Program-made: the position numbers and the translations under genes | The notes under the pieces: model-generated | Database searches by the model: none | What the model was told of the DNA's origin: nothing | Seen by the model: the letters and a program-made list of their open reading frames with translations, nothing else | Assembly (NCBI GenBank): GCA_030549495.1 | Contig: JAUIRK010000509.1 | Span: forward strand, 1,672,501-1,736,500 | DNA: 64,000 nt | Direction: 5' to 3' | DNA from: Nectonema munidae | Taxonomy: Eukaryota; Nematomorpha; Nectonematoida; Nectonematidae | Shown here: positions 1 through 10,129 of the stretch, in pieces | How positions within the stretch are numbered: the stretch's first letter is position 1 | How the letters are laid out: the number at the start of each line of letters is the position of its first letter

Positions 1-900
1 CCCTAAAGTCCACTAAATTGATAACAATTCATTAAAAAGACACAAAAATATGAAAGTATCAGCGAATAAGTATATTATAAAACATTTCTGAACGCATAAT
101 TCCAAACCGAATGTCAAATGGATTATCCTCACTCAATCAGTTTGTTTTTTCAAAATATCATTCCAATAATGTGCTCATGTCTTATTGATAAAAATACAAA
201 AATTTGGAATCTAAAAGAAAAATATTCTGGAAAAATCAGCTTTTGACTCAATTTTAACCATAGCTATGGGTAATCTGGGCAAAATAATTTTCAATAATAA
301 TTTTAAATCAATGATTCAATAATATTATTGAATTTGATTTATTACTCAGAAGTCTCTTATTTAACTATGGATTTCCTCTTAATATCGTTAACCTATTGAT
401 TACTTTTCTGTCAAATAGAAAGCTTCATATTGCAAAAAACGTAATTCTAGTATTTACAATGCTTCAAGATTCTCTAATTTCTTCAAGATTTTCTGATACA
501 ACTCAACTCTTCTACAAATTTAAATTATAGAAAGTAAATGACTTGTATACCTATAAATTAAAACTTCCTTATACAAAGTTAAATATGGGATGACATCACC
601 AATTTTTCACGATTACTTTACTTTTCAACATCAATCTTTATTCAACTAATTCTTCTTTCTGTAGCCAACATGTTCCAAGATTCAAAAATAATACGTGCAA
701 AGTGTCAATAAAGTAGAGAATCGCATCCTGTCATAATAAATTTATTCTACACAAATACATTTGGTGCTATAGACTGAATACTTTCAAAAATTTATCAAAT
801 ACTCAAAAGTGCTTTACCTACAAACTGAGTAACTATATAGTAAACATACAAGAACATATAGCGGCATGGTGTATGCGAGCGAGGCAGTATAGGTAGGTAT
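1..900. other. AT-rich DNA without a recognised feature
   Basis: I see no coding pattern, repeat end or RNA-like sequence that I can support here; the short open frames are what AT-rich DNA gives by chance. Confidence 0.5.
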
Positions 901-1236
901 GGAGATTCAAGAAGTTTTTACGCCTTAACCGAAGTGGATGTAAAAAGTTTGGCCAAAAGAGTATTTCAAACGCTCGGTCACTATTTCCAAAGTATTATGC
1001 TTTTGGAATTTAAGTGGATCGTTTTTTGATGACCTTTGAGTTTGGACGAAAAATCAAGGTTTAACTTTATGTCGCACGGACACAGTTGCTCGTAGATTAT
1101 TTGACCATATTTATTACGAGCTGAAAATCTACAAAATTTAAAGTTAGCGTAATGTGAAAGTAAATTTTCGAATGCGCAATATGCTTCTCTAGGCATATAA
1201 ATTCCAGACAAACACGCCGAAAAACTTTTAACTTTT

Positions 1237-1326
1237 GTTCTAGAATACAATAATTACAAAACAGTCGTAGATACGTCCACTTGAATGGCTCTAAATTTCT
1301 CTTGCTACAAGGCATCAAGATGATGG
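1237..1326 (+). repeat. Dispersed direct repeat, copy 1 (~90 bp)
   Basis: This stretch matches 2728-2816 in the same orientation. Shared words include TTACAAAACAG, CTTGCTACA and GCATCAAGAT, at roughly 75-80% identity by eye. It does not match any element named elsewhere in the window. It could be an old duplication or the edge of an interspersed repeat. Confidence 0.6.
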
Positions 1327-1953
1327 CATATGACAATTTTTACCAATCTTCTTGATATTTAGGTGATAGTGAAAGCCATTATGTCAAGTTTGTGTTCAAG
1401 TATTTCAAAAGGTGGGAGAAAATACTTTATCAGGCACTTGTTCTTATCTGTCACAGAAAAGTTGATGCAAAGCAGATGTGATAAAGCATCTACTCGTATC
1501 ATAACAAGAAACCTTCTGATTTCTACGGGTTCAATAAAACATAAGGAAGTCATACCATTCTTGCAACATACACTTTTTAAAATTTTCGCTTGATGTTTTG
1601 CAAATATATTATTCTCTGTTTTTTTTATATAAAATTATGTTTTATAATTTGTTTTCGAGTTTTTCAATTTATTTTTCTACAAAGGTAATAAATTATTTGG
1701 TTAAATTTCATTTTTTGATAGATAACGCTTAAAACGACTTGTTTTAGCACATAACCAACAAGATCAAGATTTTTTTAATAACATAAAGTAGATAAAATAG
1801 GAAAAATTTACATGACAATATTAATATGATGAACAAGCGGAAATGAACTATATTTTCTTGCTTGCGTAAATTGGCTTTGAACATTCTGGTCGACTTCCCC
1901 TCTGTCCTTCGAGGGTTGGTGCCCCTTTTTAGCACAATTTTTGCAATATAAAC

Positions 1954-2694
1954 TAGGGATGTATCAATTAATCGGAATCTGTAACATAAGCAATCTTTTG
2001 AAGAATCAAATTATGGATTGAAAATTGTATCGTAAAAATAAATTTTTTTTTTAGTAGAATAGTCTTCCATAACTGGGCAGTAGTAGGGATAGTCACGATT
2101 GGGGTTCAAACCCAGAACATCTAGATCGAGACCCTACGTTGCCCTATTGGGCCATCTGCCGATTTTCGATTCCTTACCGATCCCTTATATTTGCTTAAAA
2201 TAAAAAAAGAAATGTAAAACTTATTAAAAATTGTAAAAATTATTTTATTAAATTTTAAATAATTTAAATAGCAAAAATATTCATCTGATTGGCCAAAAAT
2301 TATAACTACACATATATGTAAACGTTAAAATAAAATGACAATTATTCTCCTATTTGTTATTTTTAAAAGCTTTTTATAAAAAAACCAATAAAATTTTTTT
2401 ATGGGAATTTTATTACAGGTTTAAATTGTATTTTTTTCAAATTTTTAACTTAAAGAGAAATAATAGCCAAGGTAAAATATACTCTATACTTTAAAGGGGC
2501 GACGTGGTTTTCGCATCCTTAATAAAAAATAACTTAAAATGGCGTGAATCAAACTATTTTGAGAATGTACGTCCCTGATGCATTGAAATTTACAAATTTA
2601 TGGTAAGGGAGATATTGACATCGTGATCGCAAAATGACAATATAAATATATCGGCATCCATCTTGGCCAAAATTCTGGAATCGGTACATCCCTA
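1954..2694. mobile_element. Non-autonomous hAT-like TIR element with inserted SINE
   Basis: The left end begins TAGGGATGTATCAATTAATC and the right end is the inverted GATTCC...GGTACATCCCTA, a typical hAT terminus (TAGRGATGTAYCG). No transposase is present. The flanks share only a 7-bp TATAAAC motif that overlaps the right terminus, so the target-site duplication is uncertain. A related, better preserved element lies at 54798-55177. A tRNA-like SINE sits inside near 2050-2190. Confidence 0.6.
2045..2190 (-). repeat. tRNA-derived SINE-like sequence
   Basis: Read on the minus strand, the sequence has an A-box-like TGGCCCAATAGG and a B-box-like GGTTTGAACCC about 40 bp downstream, the internal RNA polymerase III promoter layout of tRNA genes and tRNA-derived SINEs. 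The stem arms do not pair well enough for a functional tRNA, so I call it a SINE or tRNA relic. Confidence 0.5.
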
Positions 2695-2727
2695 TAAACA
2701 CACATGATGAGAAGAAAAGAATCAACT

Positions 2728-2816
2728 CTTCAAAACTACAACAGTTACAAAACAGGCGTAAAAACGTTCAATCGAATTGCTCGAAACTTCACTTGCTACA
2801 GAGCATCAAGATACAT
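2728..2816 (+). repeat. Dispersed direct repeat, copy 2 (~90 bp)
   Basis: Partner of 1237-1326, same orientation, lying just outside the right end of the 1954-2694 element. The pair brackets that element at about 1.5 kb spacing. Confidence 0.6.
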
Positions 2817-3086
2817 TAATTATTGGGAGAGAAAAACATTGTAATTTATAGATTTTTTATTATGTATTTTGAAATTAGTTTTTGTGGTAAAATAAAATTC
2901 GATGATCGCTGCTCTGGTCCTTTATTTTGTTAATTGAAAGTTTAAAAAAATGTTCTCTATGATGGTATTTGCATACGATAGAAGATTTATGGATAAAATA
3001 TTTATTAGTGTTGATTTTGGTATCAAAATATTTAAAAAAAATAACATATATTACAAGGAATGTTTCAATTTACAGGGAACATAATA

Positions 3087-3638
3087 TCACAGAGAACTTT
3101 CTTTACTGGATTGTGAGGTGTCGATTAACTGGGAGATGGAAAAGGTGGGCTTTTTTCCTTTGGCTTGAAAGGACGTGGAGTTGCACTCACTTAGCAGAGC
3201 TTGGGAAGAGGGCCTAAGGGTAGAGGAGTGCGCGTCTAGCGGACTGACGCTACTTTCGCAGTTGAGTAAGTAGGAGAAGTGGGTGCTGAGGGTCGGGTAC
3301 ACGTTGGAAGTGGATATGATGCGCTTGAACTCGGAGACCGTGGAATTCAGCATCATGATATAGTTGCGAGCGAGGATGAGTGTGGTGATCTTGGAGAGTT
3401 TTCGCACGTTGGGACCGTGTGCGTAAGGCAGCTGTTCGCGGAGGGAGTCGAGGGCGGCGTTCAGGTCGTGCATCCTCGATCTTTCGCGCGCATTAACTTT
3501 CAGCCGGATCTCCTCATCCTGTTCGAATTCCTCGCTCTTCCGCTTACTCGAGCTTGGCTTCTTGGCGCTCTTTTTTGGAGACGCACTTTCCCTATTCCTG
3601 TGCTCGCAGTCTTCTTGCTGCTCCTGCAAGAAATTCAT
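3087..3638 (-). CDS. Olig: Olig/Oli-family bHLH transcription factor
   Basis: A 183-residue single-exon frame on the minus strand encodes a basic helix-loop-helix protein. The bHLH covers about residues 45-110. The basic region reads [20 protein letters not shown], helix 1 leads into [14 protein letters not shown], and helix 2 is [12 protein letters not shown]; the [26 protein letters not shown] block is characteristic of the Olig/Bhlhe22 (Drosophila Oli) group. Family members bind E-box DNA as dimers and act in neural cell-fate specification. A basic, lysine/serine-rich segment ([15 protein letters not shown]) precedes the bHLH and may be a nuclear localisation signal. The C-terminal tail is serine-rich. 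An in-frame stop upstream of the ATG supports this start. Vertebrate Olig proteins are longer, but single-exon structure is usual. Olig versus Oli/Bhlhe22 assignment is not settled: [11 protein letters not shown] favours Olig. Confidence 0.92.
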   Translation of the reverse strand: MNFLQEQQEDCEHRNRESASPKKSAKKPSSSKRKSEEFEQDEEIRLKVNARERSRMHDLNAALDSLREQLPYAHGPNVRKLSKITTLILARNYIMMLNSTVSEFKRIISTSNVYPTLSTHFSYLLNCESSVSPLDAHSSTLRPSSQALLSECNSTSFQAKGKKPTFSISQLIDTSQSSKESSL

Positions 3639-3639
3639 C

Positions 3640-4440
3640 GCGTTCGAGAAGTAGAAGGGGAAGGAAGAATGTCAAAGCGAATAACTAGGCAGGCAACAAG
3701 CTTTCAAGTGATGGCATTGCTTTCATCGTCATCATCATCGTTTTAATTACTCGCCATCCATCTCTAGGAGACGCCTCTCTCTACCCAAGCACAACAACAC
3801 AACACATCATTTGATCATTTAATTTGTATTAAATGCCTATTCCCCCACTCACAGCAAAAATGTTAAGTGCGAGGTGATTGATGGCTTATCCCCTTCAAAC
3901 GACTAATGGGAGGGCAGTGCGAGGTATGACAGGGAAACAACTCACGCATAGACACTCAGGCGTAGTCGAGCACACGCATATACGTAATCGTTGAGGAGCA
4001 AGCGCATGTCCAGCTCGCCCTCCAAAAAGAGAAAATAAGAGAGTTTGTTGGTAGGCAGTCTCTTCAAGATTGCTCTCAAGAAGCAAATGCAGCGTGAAGG
4101 ACTAAACAAGCTTTGAATTTGGGCTCCTGCGGAGAAGGAATTGCTGTTGATTGGGAATAAGCCATCTCCCCTACTGACTCTCTCTCACAGCATCACACGC
4201 GAATAAATTAATTTCCTCCATTTTGCATCATTATCATACTTGCTCTTGCTCTTTTCCACCTCTTGCAAAATCTAAAAAACGAACATACTCAAATAGACTT
4301 GTTTTAGGCGCTATTTTCGCTGCCTCTTTAATTTTATTGGGATTTCCGTTATACTCCATTTTAAACACTCACTACTCACATGTATTATTATTTCACTTTG
4401 GCTGTGCAAACCAAATACTGCTCATTGACTGATTCTTAGC
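3640..4440 (-). promoter_or_regulatory. Probable 5' UTR/promoter region of the bHLH gene
   Basis: The DNA just upstream of the bHLH start is visibly less AT-rich than the rest of the window, contains CpG and lacks recognisable repeats. Low repeat content beside a developmental regulator suggests a promoter or 5' UTR. I cannot point to a specific TATA box or factor site, so the call is contextual. Confidence 0.35.
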
Positions 4441-4959
4441 CATAATGCGCACACGTTTATGTGCCCCGTGTGTCTTTTCAAAAAAAACCTTACATTTGAG
4501 GCAAGTACCAAGGTTGTGCAGACAAACTAAACAAGCAATACTGATAAAAGAAATAACAAAATCTGGCATTGTGTTTAAAATTTAATAGACGAATATTCTT
4601 TCGTCATCAAAATGGTGGAAGAGGCGACATTTTGCGCTTTTAGATTCCAAAAAATTATATCTTTTTTAAAGCGGATGCGATTTGTCTGTTGAACATGGTA
4701 CACTCAAATTTGAAGACAGACTTTTCCATTTTAATTTAAAAGCCATTTTTCAGTTTGTTATCAGTGGAGATCTGTTATCAGTAGAGAAGTGATAGCGACA
4801 GCGAAAATCAACGATTATTCTTTTCAATTATGCATTAAAGGTTGTGCAAATCTGAGATCTGAATATGATTATGTATAACAAAATAATTGAAAAGTTTGTA
4901 CTTTGCGTTTTTCCAATTAAGTCTAATAAATTTTGGAAATAGCAAGTTTTTGCAAAATC

Positions 4960-5480
4960 AATATTTTTGTAGCAATTTTTGGCTATGAAAACATTCATAT
5001 TTATTTTAAATAAATTTATTTTTATACTAAATTGACCATATTGCATTCATTTATGGACACAATTTTCTCAATAGTTGTGTGATATAATGTCTGAAAGTGT
5101 CAATCAAATTTGCGATTTTCGACTAAAAGATGTTTATAAGAATATTATTTAATTAAAATAATTTATTTTTTATAATAAATATCTATGTATTTTATATTTA
5201 TATATAATAATAATTGACCTTGCTGATTTTATTTTTTGACTTTGTGTCCAAATGTAAATCAATTTGGGGGTGACGCGCAAAAACATTTAGTTTTTTATAC
5301 TAAATAGAACATGCTGATTATTTCTAGGACACTTTCGGTCATTAATCGGATAAAATGTGTGCAAGTGCTCATGCAATTTGTGATGATGTATGCATGAAAG
5401 TATATACAAAGTCATTGTTTCATGTTTTAAATAAAATATTATTTTATACAAAATTGACCTGCTAACTTTATTTCTAGACT
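4960..5480. repeat. Tandem repeat family A, array 1 (diverged)
   Basis: Degenerate units share the phrases AAAGTGTCAATCAAATTTGCG, TTTTATACTAAATTGACC and CATTTATGGACACA with the array at 16330-17190. Units are about 150 bp. The array is badly decayed here, with only two to three recognisable units. Confidence 0.6.
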
Positions 5481-5879
5481 TAGATTATTAATATACAGCT
5501 CTTTTTGAGAATAAGTATTACAGTTTATGGGTGACAAATGTCAACATGTATGTAGGATGCATATATTCGTATGTATGAATGCATGTCTAGATGTTTTTTT
5601 GTGTCAGAAGTTGAAAAAAATTTCAAAACTGGATTATCATAACTTTTTCAAATTTATATTTTTCCAAATCTATTTAGTGTCTTTTTTTGTATTTCTCTTT
5701 AGCTTGCTACTCATGTACTTTTTTATTAAACTCATCTTTTGACATTCTATTTACAAAATGATACTTATTAGTGTTGAAAAATATGCTAAAATTATAAAAC
5801 CGTTTTGTTAAGATAAAAAAATTCAAAACCGGTTCTTATTTCAAATATATATCTTTTTCAAAGCCATTTTTGTCTTTCC

Positions 5880-6790
5880 TTGTATTTCTCTTCACAGAGA
5901 AGCTTTAGCTCCCAAAGCGATGGCTGAAAAATTGAAACTAACTCTTGGTCAAATAATAAATATTGTTAATTATAGCAATCCACTCAACAGTCGAATTTTC
6001 AAAAATTTATGTGAAAAAACGATGCTGCTTTCAATAGACTTTTATTACACACTGAAGTTAGATGGTTGAGTAGATAAAGTTTTGAAGCGACTATTTTTAC
6101 TCAATGAAAATTCGGTGTAAACTTAATTTATCTTTGCGATATTTTTGAAGTTTTAAATGAATTAAATGTATCTCTACAGGGCAAGAATGTTATAATTTTT
6201 AATTTGTATGACAAAATTAGGGCTTTTAAAGAAAAACTGGATAAATGAATTTCAAAAATAAAAGAAGGCTTATTTTATATGTTTCCTACACTTCAAAAAA
6301 TATAAAAAATACGATTCAGAAAGAAAATATGTTCTTAATAATTGAGCAGCATCTTTCAGGTCTTGAGAGTCAATTTAAAAATTACTTCCCTGATGCTTCT
6401 GGTCCGAGAAAAGGAAATGAATGGATCATAAATCCATTTATCAATAAAACAAGTGACAACCTAACGAACCTTCAAGAAGATCAACTGCTTGAAATTTCTA
6501 ATGATGGAAATATAAAAGATATATTTGAAGAGGAAAAAAATGTAGTAAAATTCTGGGCAAGTGCAAAGAGTCAATATCCAGCCCTCTCTGAAATTGCAAT
6601 AAAAAAGTTCTCTTATTTCCCACATCGTTTCTCTGTGAATCAGGGTTTTCACATATGTGTGCTTTAAAAACAAAACAAAGGAGTAGACTTGATACCACAA
6701 ATTACCTCAGACTATGTCTATCAACAATGGTTCCTGATTTTGATAAATTAATTGTAAGAAAACAAGAACAAATATCACATTAGTATATTT
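5880..6790 (+). pseudogene. ZBED5/FAM200-like hAT transposase remnant
   Basis: Translations in all three plus frames give pieces typical of ZBED5/SCAND3/FAM200-type hAT transposases: a segment resembling the VNYIKsxPLNSRxF block (VNYSNPLNSRIFKNLCEK) near 5960, an LQGKNVIIFNLYDKIRAFKEKL segment near 6170-6240, and a 140-residue open frame at 6245-6667 containing FPDASGPRKGNEWIINPF and FWASAKSQYPALSEIAIKKF. That frame belongs to the region before the hAT dimerisation domain. Stops and frame changes separate the pieces, so it is dead. I could not identify terminal repeats. Confidence 0.75.
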
Positions 6791-6799
6791 GATGTTGCA

Positions 6800-7980
6800 T
6801 TTAAAGAAAATATTGTGATTGTTCTAATTTTATACATGGCTTAATTTAACCTTAAATAAAATTTTTAGGGCCTAGAGTTAATTTTTAAAAAATTTTGAGC
6901 CCGTATGTAGTAAAGGTTGAATATATATGCCTTAATCTGAGTTCATCGGTAGGCTTTCTCTAATTTATTGTAAGATACTTTTTAGCGTTTTGTTTCTGGG
7001 AATATTTATTTTTATAATTTTGTATAGAATTTTTGCTTAAACGAATTTATACAAAAAAAACAGCCGATATAAAATAATTTGATATAAAATATAAGTTTGC
7101 ATACCGACAACAATGTACACAGCAGGTAACATAAAAAATTCGTTACTTAATTCAAGATTTTTAAGCAAGTAAATAATGAGTCAATTAAATATATAATGCT
7201 AAATTTGATTAACTCTAGGCTTAGATGCTACTTCCATACTCAACTTGCCAGGTAAAAGCTCAAATAACGTTTCGGGTGGGTGGGTGTGTTTTGGCGAAAA
7301 CTTGTAACGTTTTGCTTAGCAGAACTTTCAATCATAAAGGAAAAACCTTGACTCACTTGCAAAACCTTTTTTACCATGAATAAAAGGTGCCTGTGTGTGA
7401 GATAATTTTTTTCAATTATTTGGCGTTAGCTTCAGGGAAATAGGAAGATAATTTAGGTAATATTGCGATAAGTTGAATATACAGGTTTATTAGAGAAAAT
7501 ATTTTCAAATTAATCGATTTTTGTTTTGCAATATGTTAATCTTGAGGGCAATTGATAAAGATGGTGTGATGAGTTGGTTTTCTCTCATATGTTTTACACT
7601 TGCAGTATGATTAGGATTTATCTCATGTCTCACGCTAGTCAACTAAGCAATTACTAAGAATTTGTTTCAATATTGAAGGAAATTTTTCTTGGAACAAAAA
7701 AAGGTCAGGCTTATATCATATCTATACGATATGATTGAGCTCAAGAAGAATAGATATAAGTATATATCTATACGGGTAATATTTCCTATAGTTAGCGTGT
7801 TATTTTTGGGTGAATTAGCGTAAAAGATTATGGACTTGCATTTTGAGTGTAATTCACAAAATATCAACTATTGCTAAAAATTCGTTTCAGATACTATCTT
7901 ATGATGATTCAAGCAATGCTTCAATAAAGGTTTGAAATGTATTGTTTTTTAACTTTAGAAGTTTAAGAATTTAGAAGTCT
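6800..7980. other. AT-rich intergenic DNA upstream of the pol eta copy
   Basis: No gene or repeat end is recognised. A short GC-richer patch near 7255-7340 has no coding pattern I can name. Confidence 0.4.
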
Positions 7981-7988
7981 TTAATCAA

Positions 7989-9744
7989 ATGGCAATGTCA
8001 AAGAATAAAGTCAGAAGTAATGGGAGAGTCATCGCTCTTTTAGACATGGATTCTTTTTATGTTCAAGTGATGCAAAGACTGAATCCTAAATACTGCGGTA
8101 AGCCAGTTATAGTTGTTCAGCACTCAACTGGTAAGCACGCAGGGATTATGGCCGTTTCCTATGAAGCTAGAAGGTTTGGAATCATTAGAGGACGCACAAC
8201 TCTTACAGAAGCCAAAATGAAATGCCCTACTTTAAAAGTTTTCTACGTTCCTTCTATTGGCGAAAAAGGCGATTTAAGCATACTTCGCAGTTGAAGTGAA
8301 GAAGTGTATGTTTTGATTGGCAGCTGTCATTTGCTGAGCTCAGTGATAGAGAGGGCGAGCATTGATGAATGTTTCATAGCTTTTACTGTTCCCGTTGAAC
8401 GAATCATGAACAGTGCGTTTGATGAAGGGTACTTTAATTCTCATTGTATGAAATCTCTGATCTCTGACTGTGAACTAAATGTGAAAGATGCCCGTCTAGT
8501 TTTTCTCGCAAACAGTTTGGATCAGCCCTTTCTTTTAACTGAGTATGCAGAGAAGCTTTTCATCTCTTCCTCCACCAAGATGAATTCGTGTCAGTTTCGC
8601 TTTCTCTCGTTGTTGATAGCAAGTGATATTATGCACAATGTTTTACGAGAAATCTTCCTTAAAACTAGTTTGACCGCATCATGCAGTGTTGCATGTAATA
8701 AAACGTTGGCTAAGTTAGTCAGTTCTTTGAACAAGCCCAATAAACTCACTGTTCTCTTGCTCGAAGGAATCGACCCTCTTCTCGAAAGAACCCAAGTTTC
8801 TTCAATAAGAGGTTTAGGTGGCAAGCTTGGATCAGATCTTTGTAAACGCTTTAAAATTAAAATGATACCACAAGTGCTACAGATCGATTTTATTTTGCTA
8901 CGTGATGCATATGACAAAAAAACAGTTGACGATTGGCTTTTGCAAATTGGAGAAGGAATAGATTTAGAACCAGTTAAAAGTAAATCACTCGTTAAAAGTA
9001 TTTCAACAGGAAAAAATTTTGTTGGAAAATCTGTCATATCTTCGAAAGAAACTTTGATATCTTAAGTCAAGATTTAGTCAAAAGTGATGATTCTAAAAAA
9101 ACAATCGCAAAGCAAGAACTATTGTTATTTCGTTATCTTTTTGCAAAAAGAAAAAAGTTGATGCAATTGATGATGAAAGTGGAAAAAGATGTAGACAGCC
9201 AGCGTGTCTTTCCCTTCAAACCAACTTTCCTGACTTGTCACAGAGTTTCAGGACACAATACATTCCCCAATTGGCCTACAACTCCGCCATTAAACTCTGT
9301 TCTAAAAGTCATCAAAGCTTAAATATAGGTAATGTAACATTGACCTTGAAACCTTTTGAAATGCAAACGAGCGAGATGTCACAGATTTGTTGCAACACTT
9401 TCATTGGGTCAGCAACTATTAGTTCAGGCCCATCAACTTCTACTTCATTGAGGGTAAACCAAAGTGCTGTAGAGCGCGTGCATGAAGCAAGTGCATATGT
9501 CCAAGCTTTTAAAAGTTTGTTCAGCAACATAAATCCCGAAAAAACCTCCACCTGCCACAATGAATCCTATGCTCAAATCAAGAATAAAAGACCTCATGCT
9601 CCACTCCATCCACTGTCAAGTGATGATTTTCTGCAGACCTATTTTAGCCAAAAAGCTCAAAATGGTGCTAAGTCTACCTCCTTAATCACCTTTCAATCAA
9701 ATTCTAGAAAAAAGCAGACTAAAATTTCATCATATTTTAAATAA
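7989..9744 (+). pseudogene. POLH: DNA polymerase eta (Y-family) intronless pseudogene
   Basis: Translations match the translesion polymerase eta, which copies past UV photoproducts. The N-terminal catalytic aspartate motif is LLDMDSFYVQV, followed by AVSYEARRFGI and EAKMKCP. After an in-frame TGA at 8292-8294 the same frame continues with the second catalytic motif ERASIDECF, then NKTLAKLVSSLNKPNK, RGLGGKLG and STGKNFVGK, all in family order. At 9063-9065 the frame stops and coding-like sequence moves to other frames. The last piece (about 9235-9744) ends QTKISSYFK, a good PCNA-binding PIP box, as expected at the pol eta C terminus. I see no UBZ zinc finger. The 1.75 kb region has no clear introns, suggesting a retrocopy, but I see no poly(A) tail or flanking duplication. 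At least one stop and two frame changes make it a probable pseudogene unless sequencing errors are involved. Confidence 0.75.
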
Positions 9745-9749
9745 GTCTT

Positions 9750-10129
9750 TATAATAAATATTTTTATCATAATTAATGGCGTCTCTCAGCTCCTAAAATT
9801 TTCATAGAAGTAGGTGTATATTAAAAAATTTGAAATTTTAAAAGAATAAATCAACATATAGGCATTATTTTGTAGTTTGCTTTCTTCATTTACTGTGACT
9901 AGAGGATTCATAAGATCGGTTATCTTATCGCCAACAACTTTTACGTATCCTTTATTTATATACACTAAAACACAAGGACTGTTGAGATGTGCCTGAACTG
10001 AATTTTTAGAACTTATATCTTATAATAAATTTTTAATAATTGGGTTTTTGCAACATGGTATAAAATGAATCTTTTCTGTTTAGTTACCACATTTTTCTAA
10101 TCCTTACATTTATTGTGGATTTTGTAGAG
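9750..10129. other. AT-rich spacer
   Basis: This lies between the pol eta copy and the hAT at 10130. The only signals are AATAAA-like words just after the pol eta stop near 9750-9760. Confidence 0.4.

Noticed and set aside
2045-2190. Functional tRNA gene
   Set aside because: A and B boxes are present but the acceptor and anticodon stems do not pair; SINE-like instead. The same applies to 49325-49490 and 50468-50545.
3279-3746. 155-residue plus-strand frame
   Set aside because: It lies antisense to the bHLH gene, which has unmistakable family sequence; the plus frame has no recognisable domain.
8591-9037. 148-residue minus-strand frame
   Set aside because: Shadow of the pol eta coding sequence on the opposite strand.
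9312-9560. 82-residue minus-strand frame
   Set aside because: Antisense to the C-terminal part of the pol eta copy, where the plus strand encodes a PIP box.
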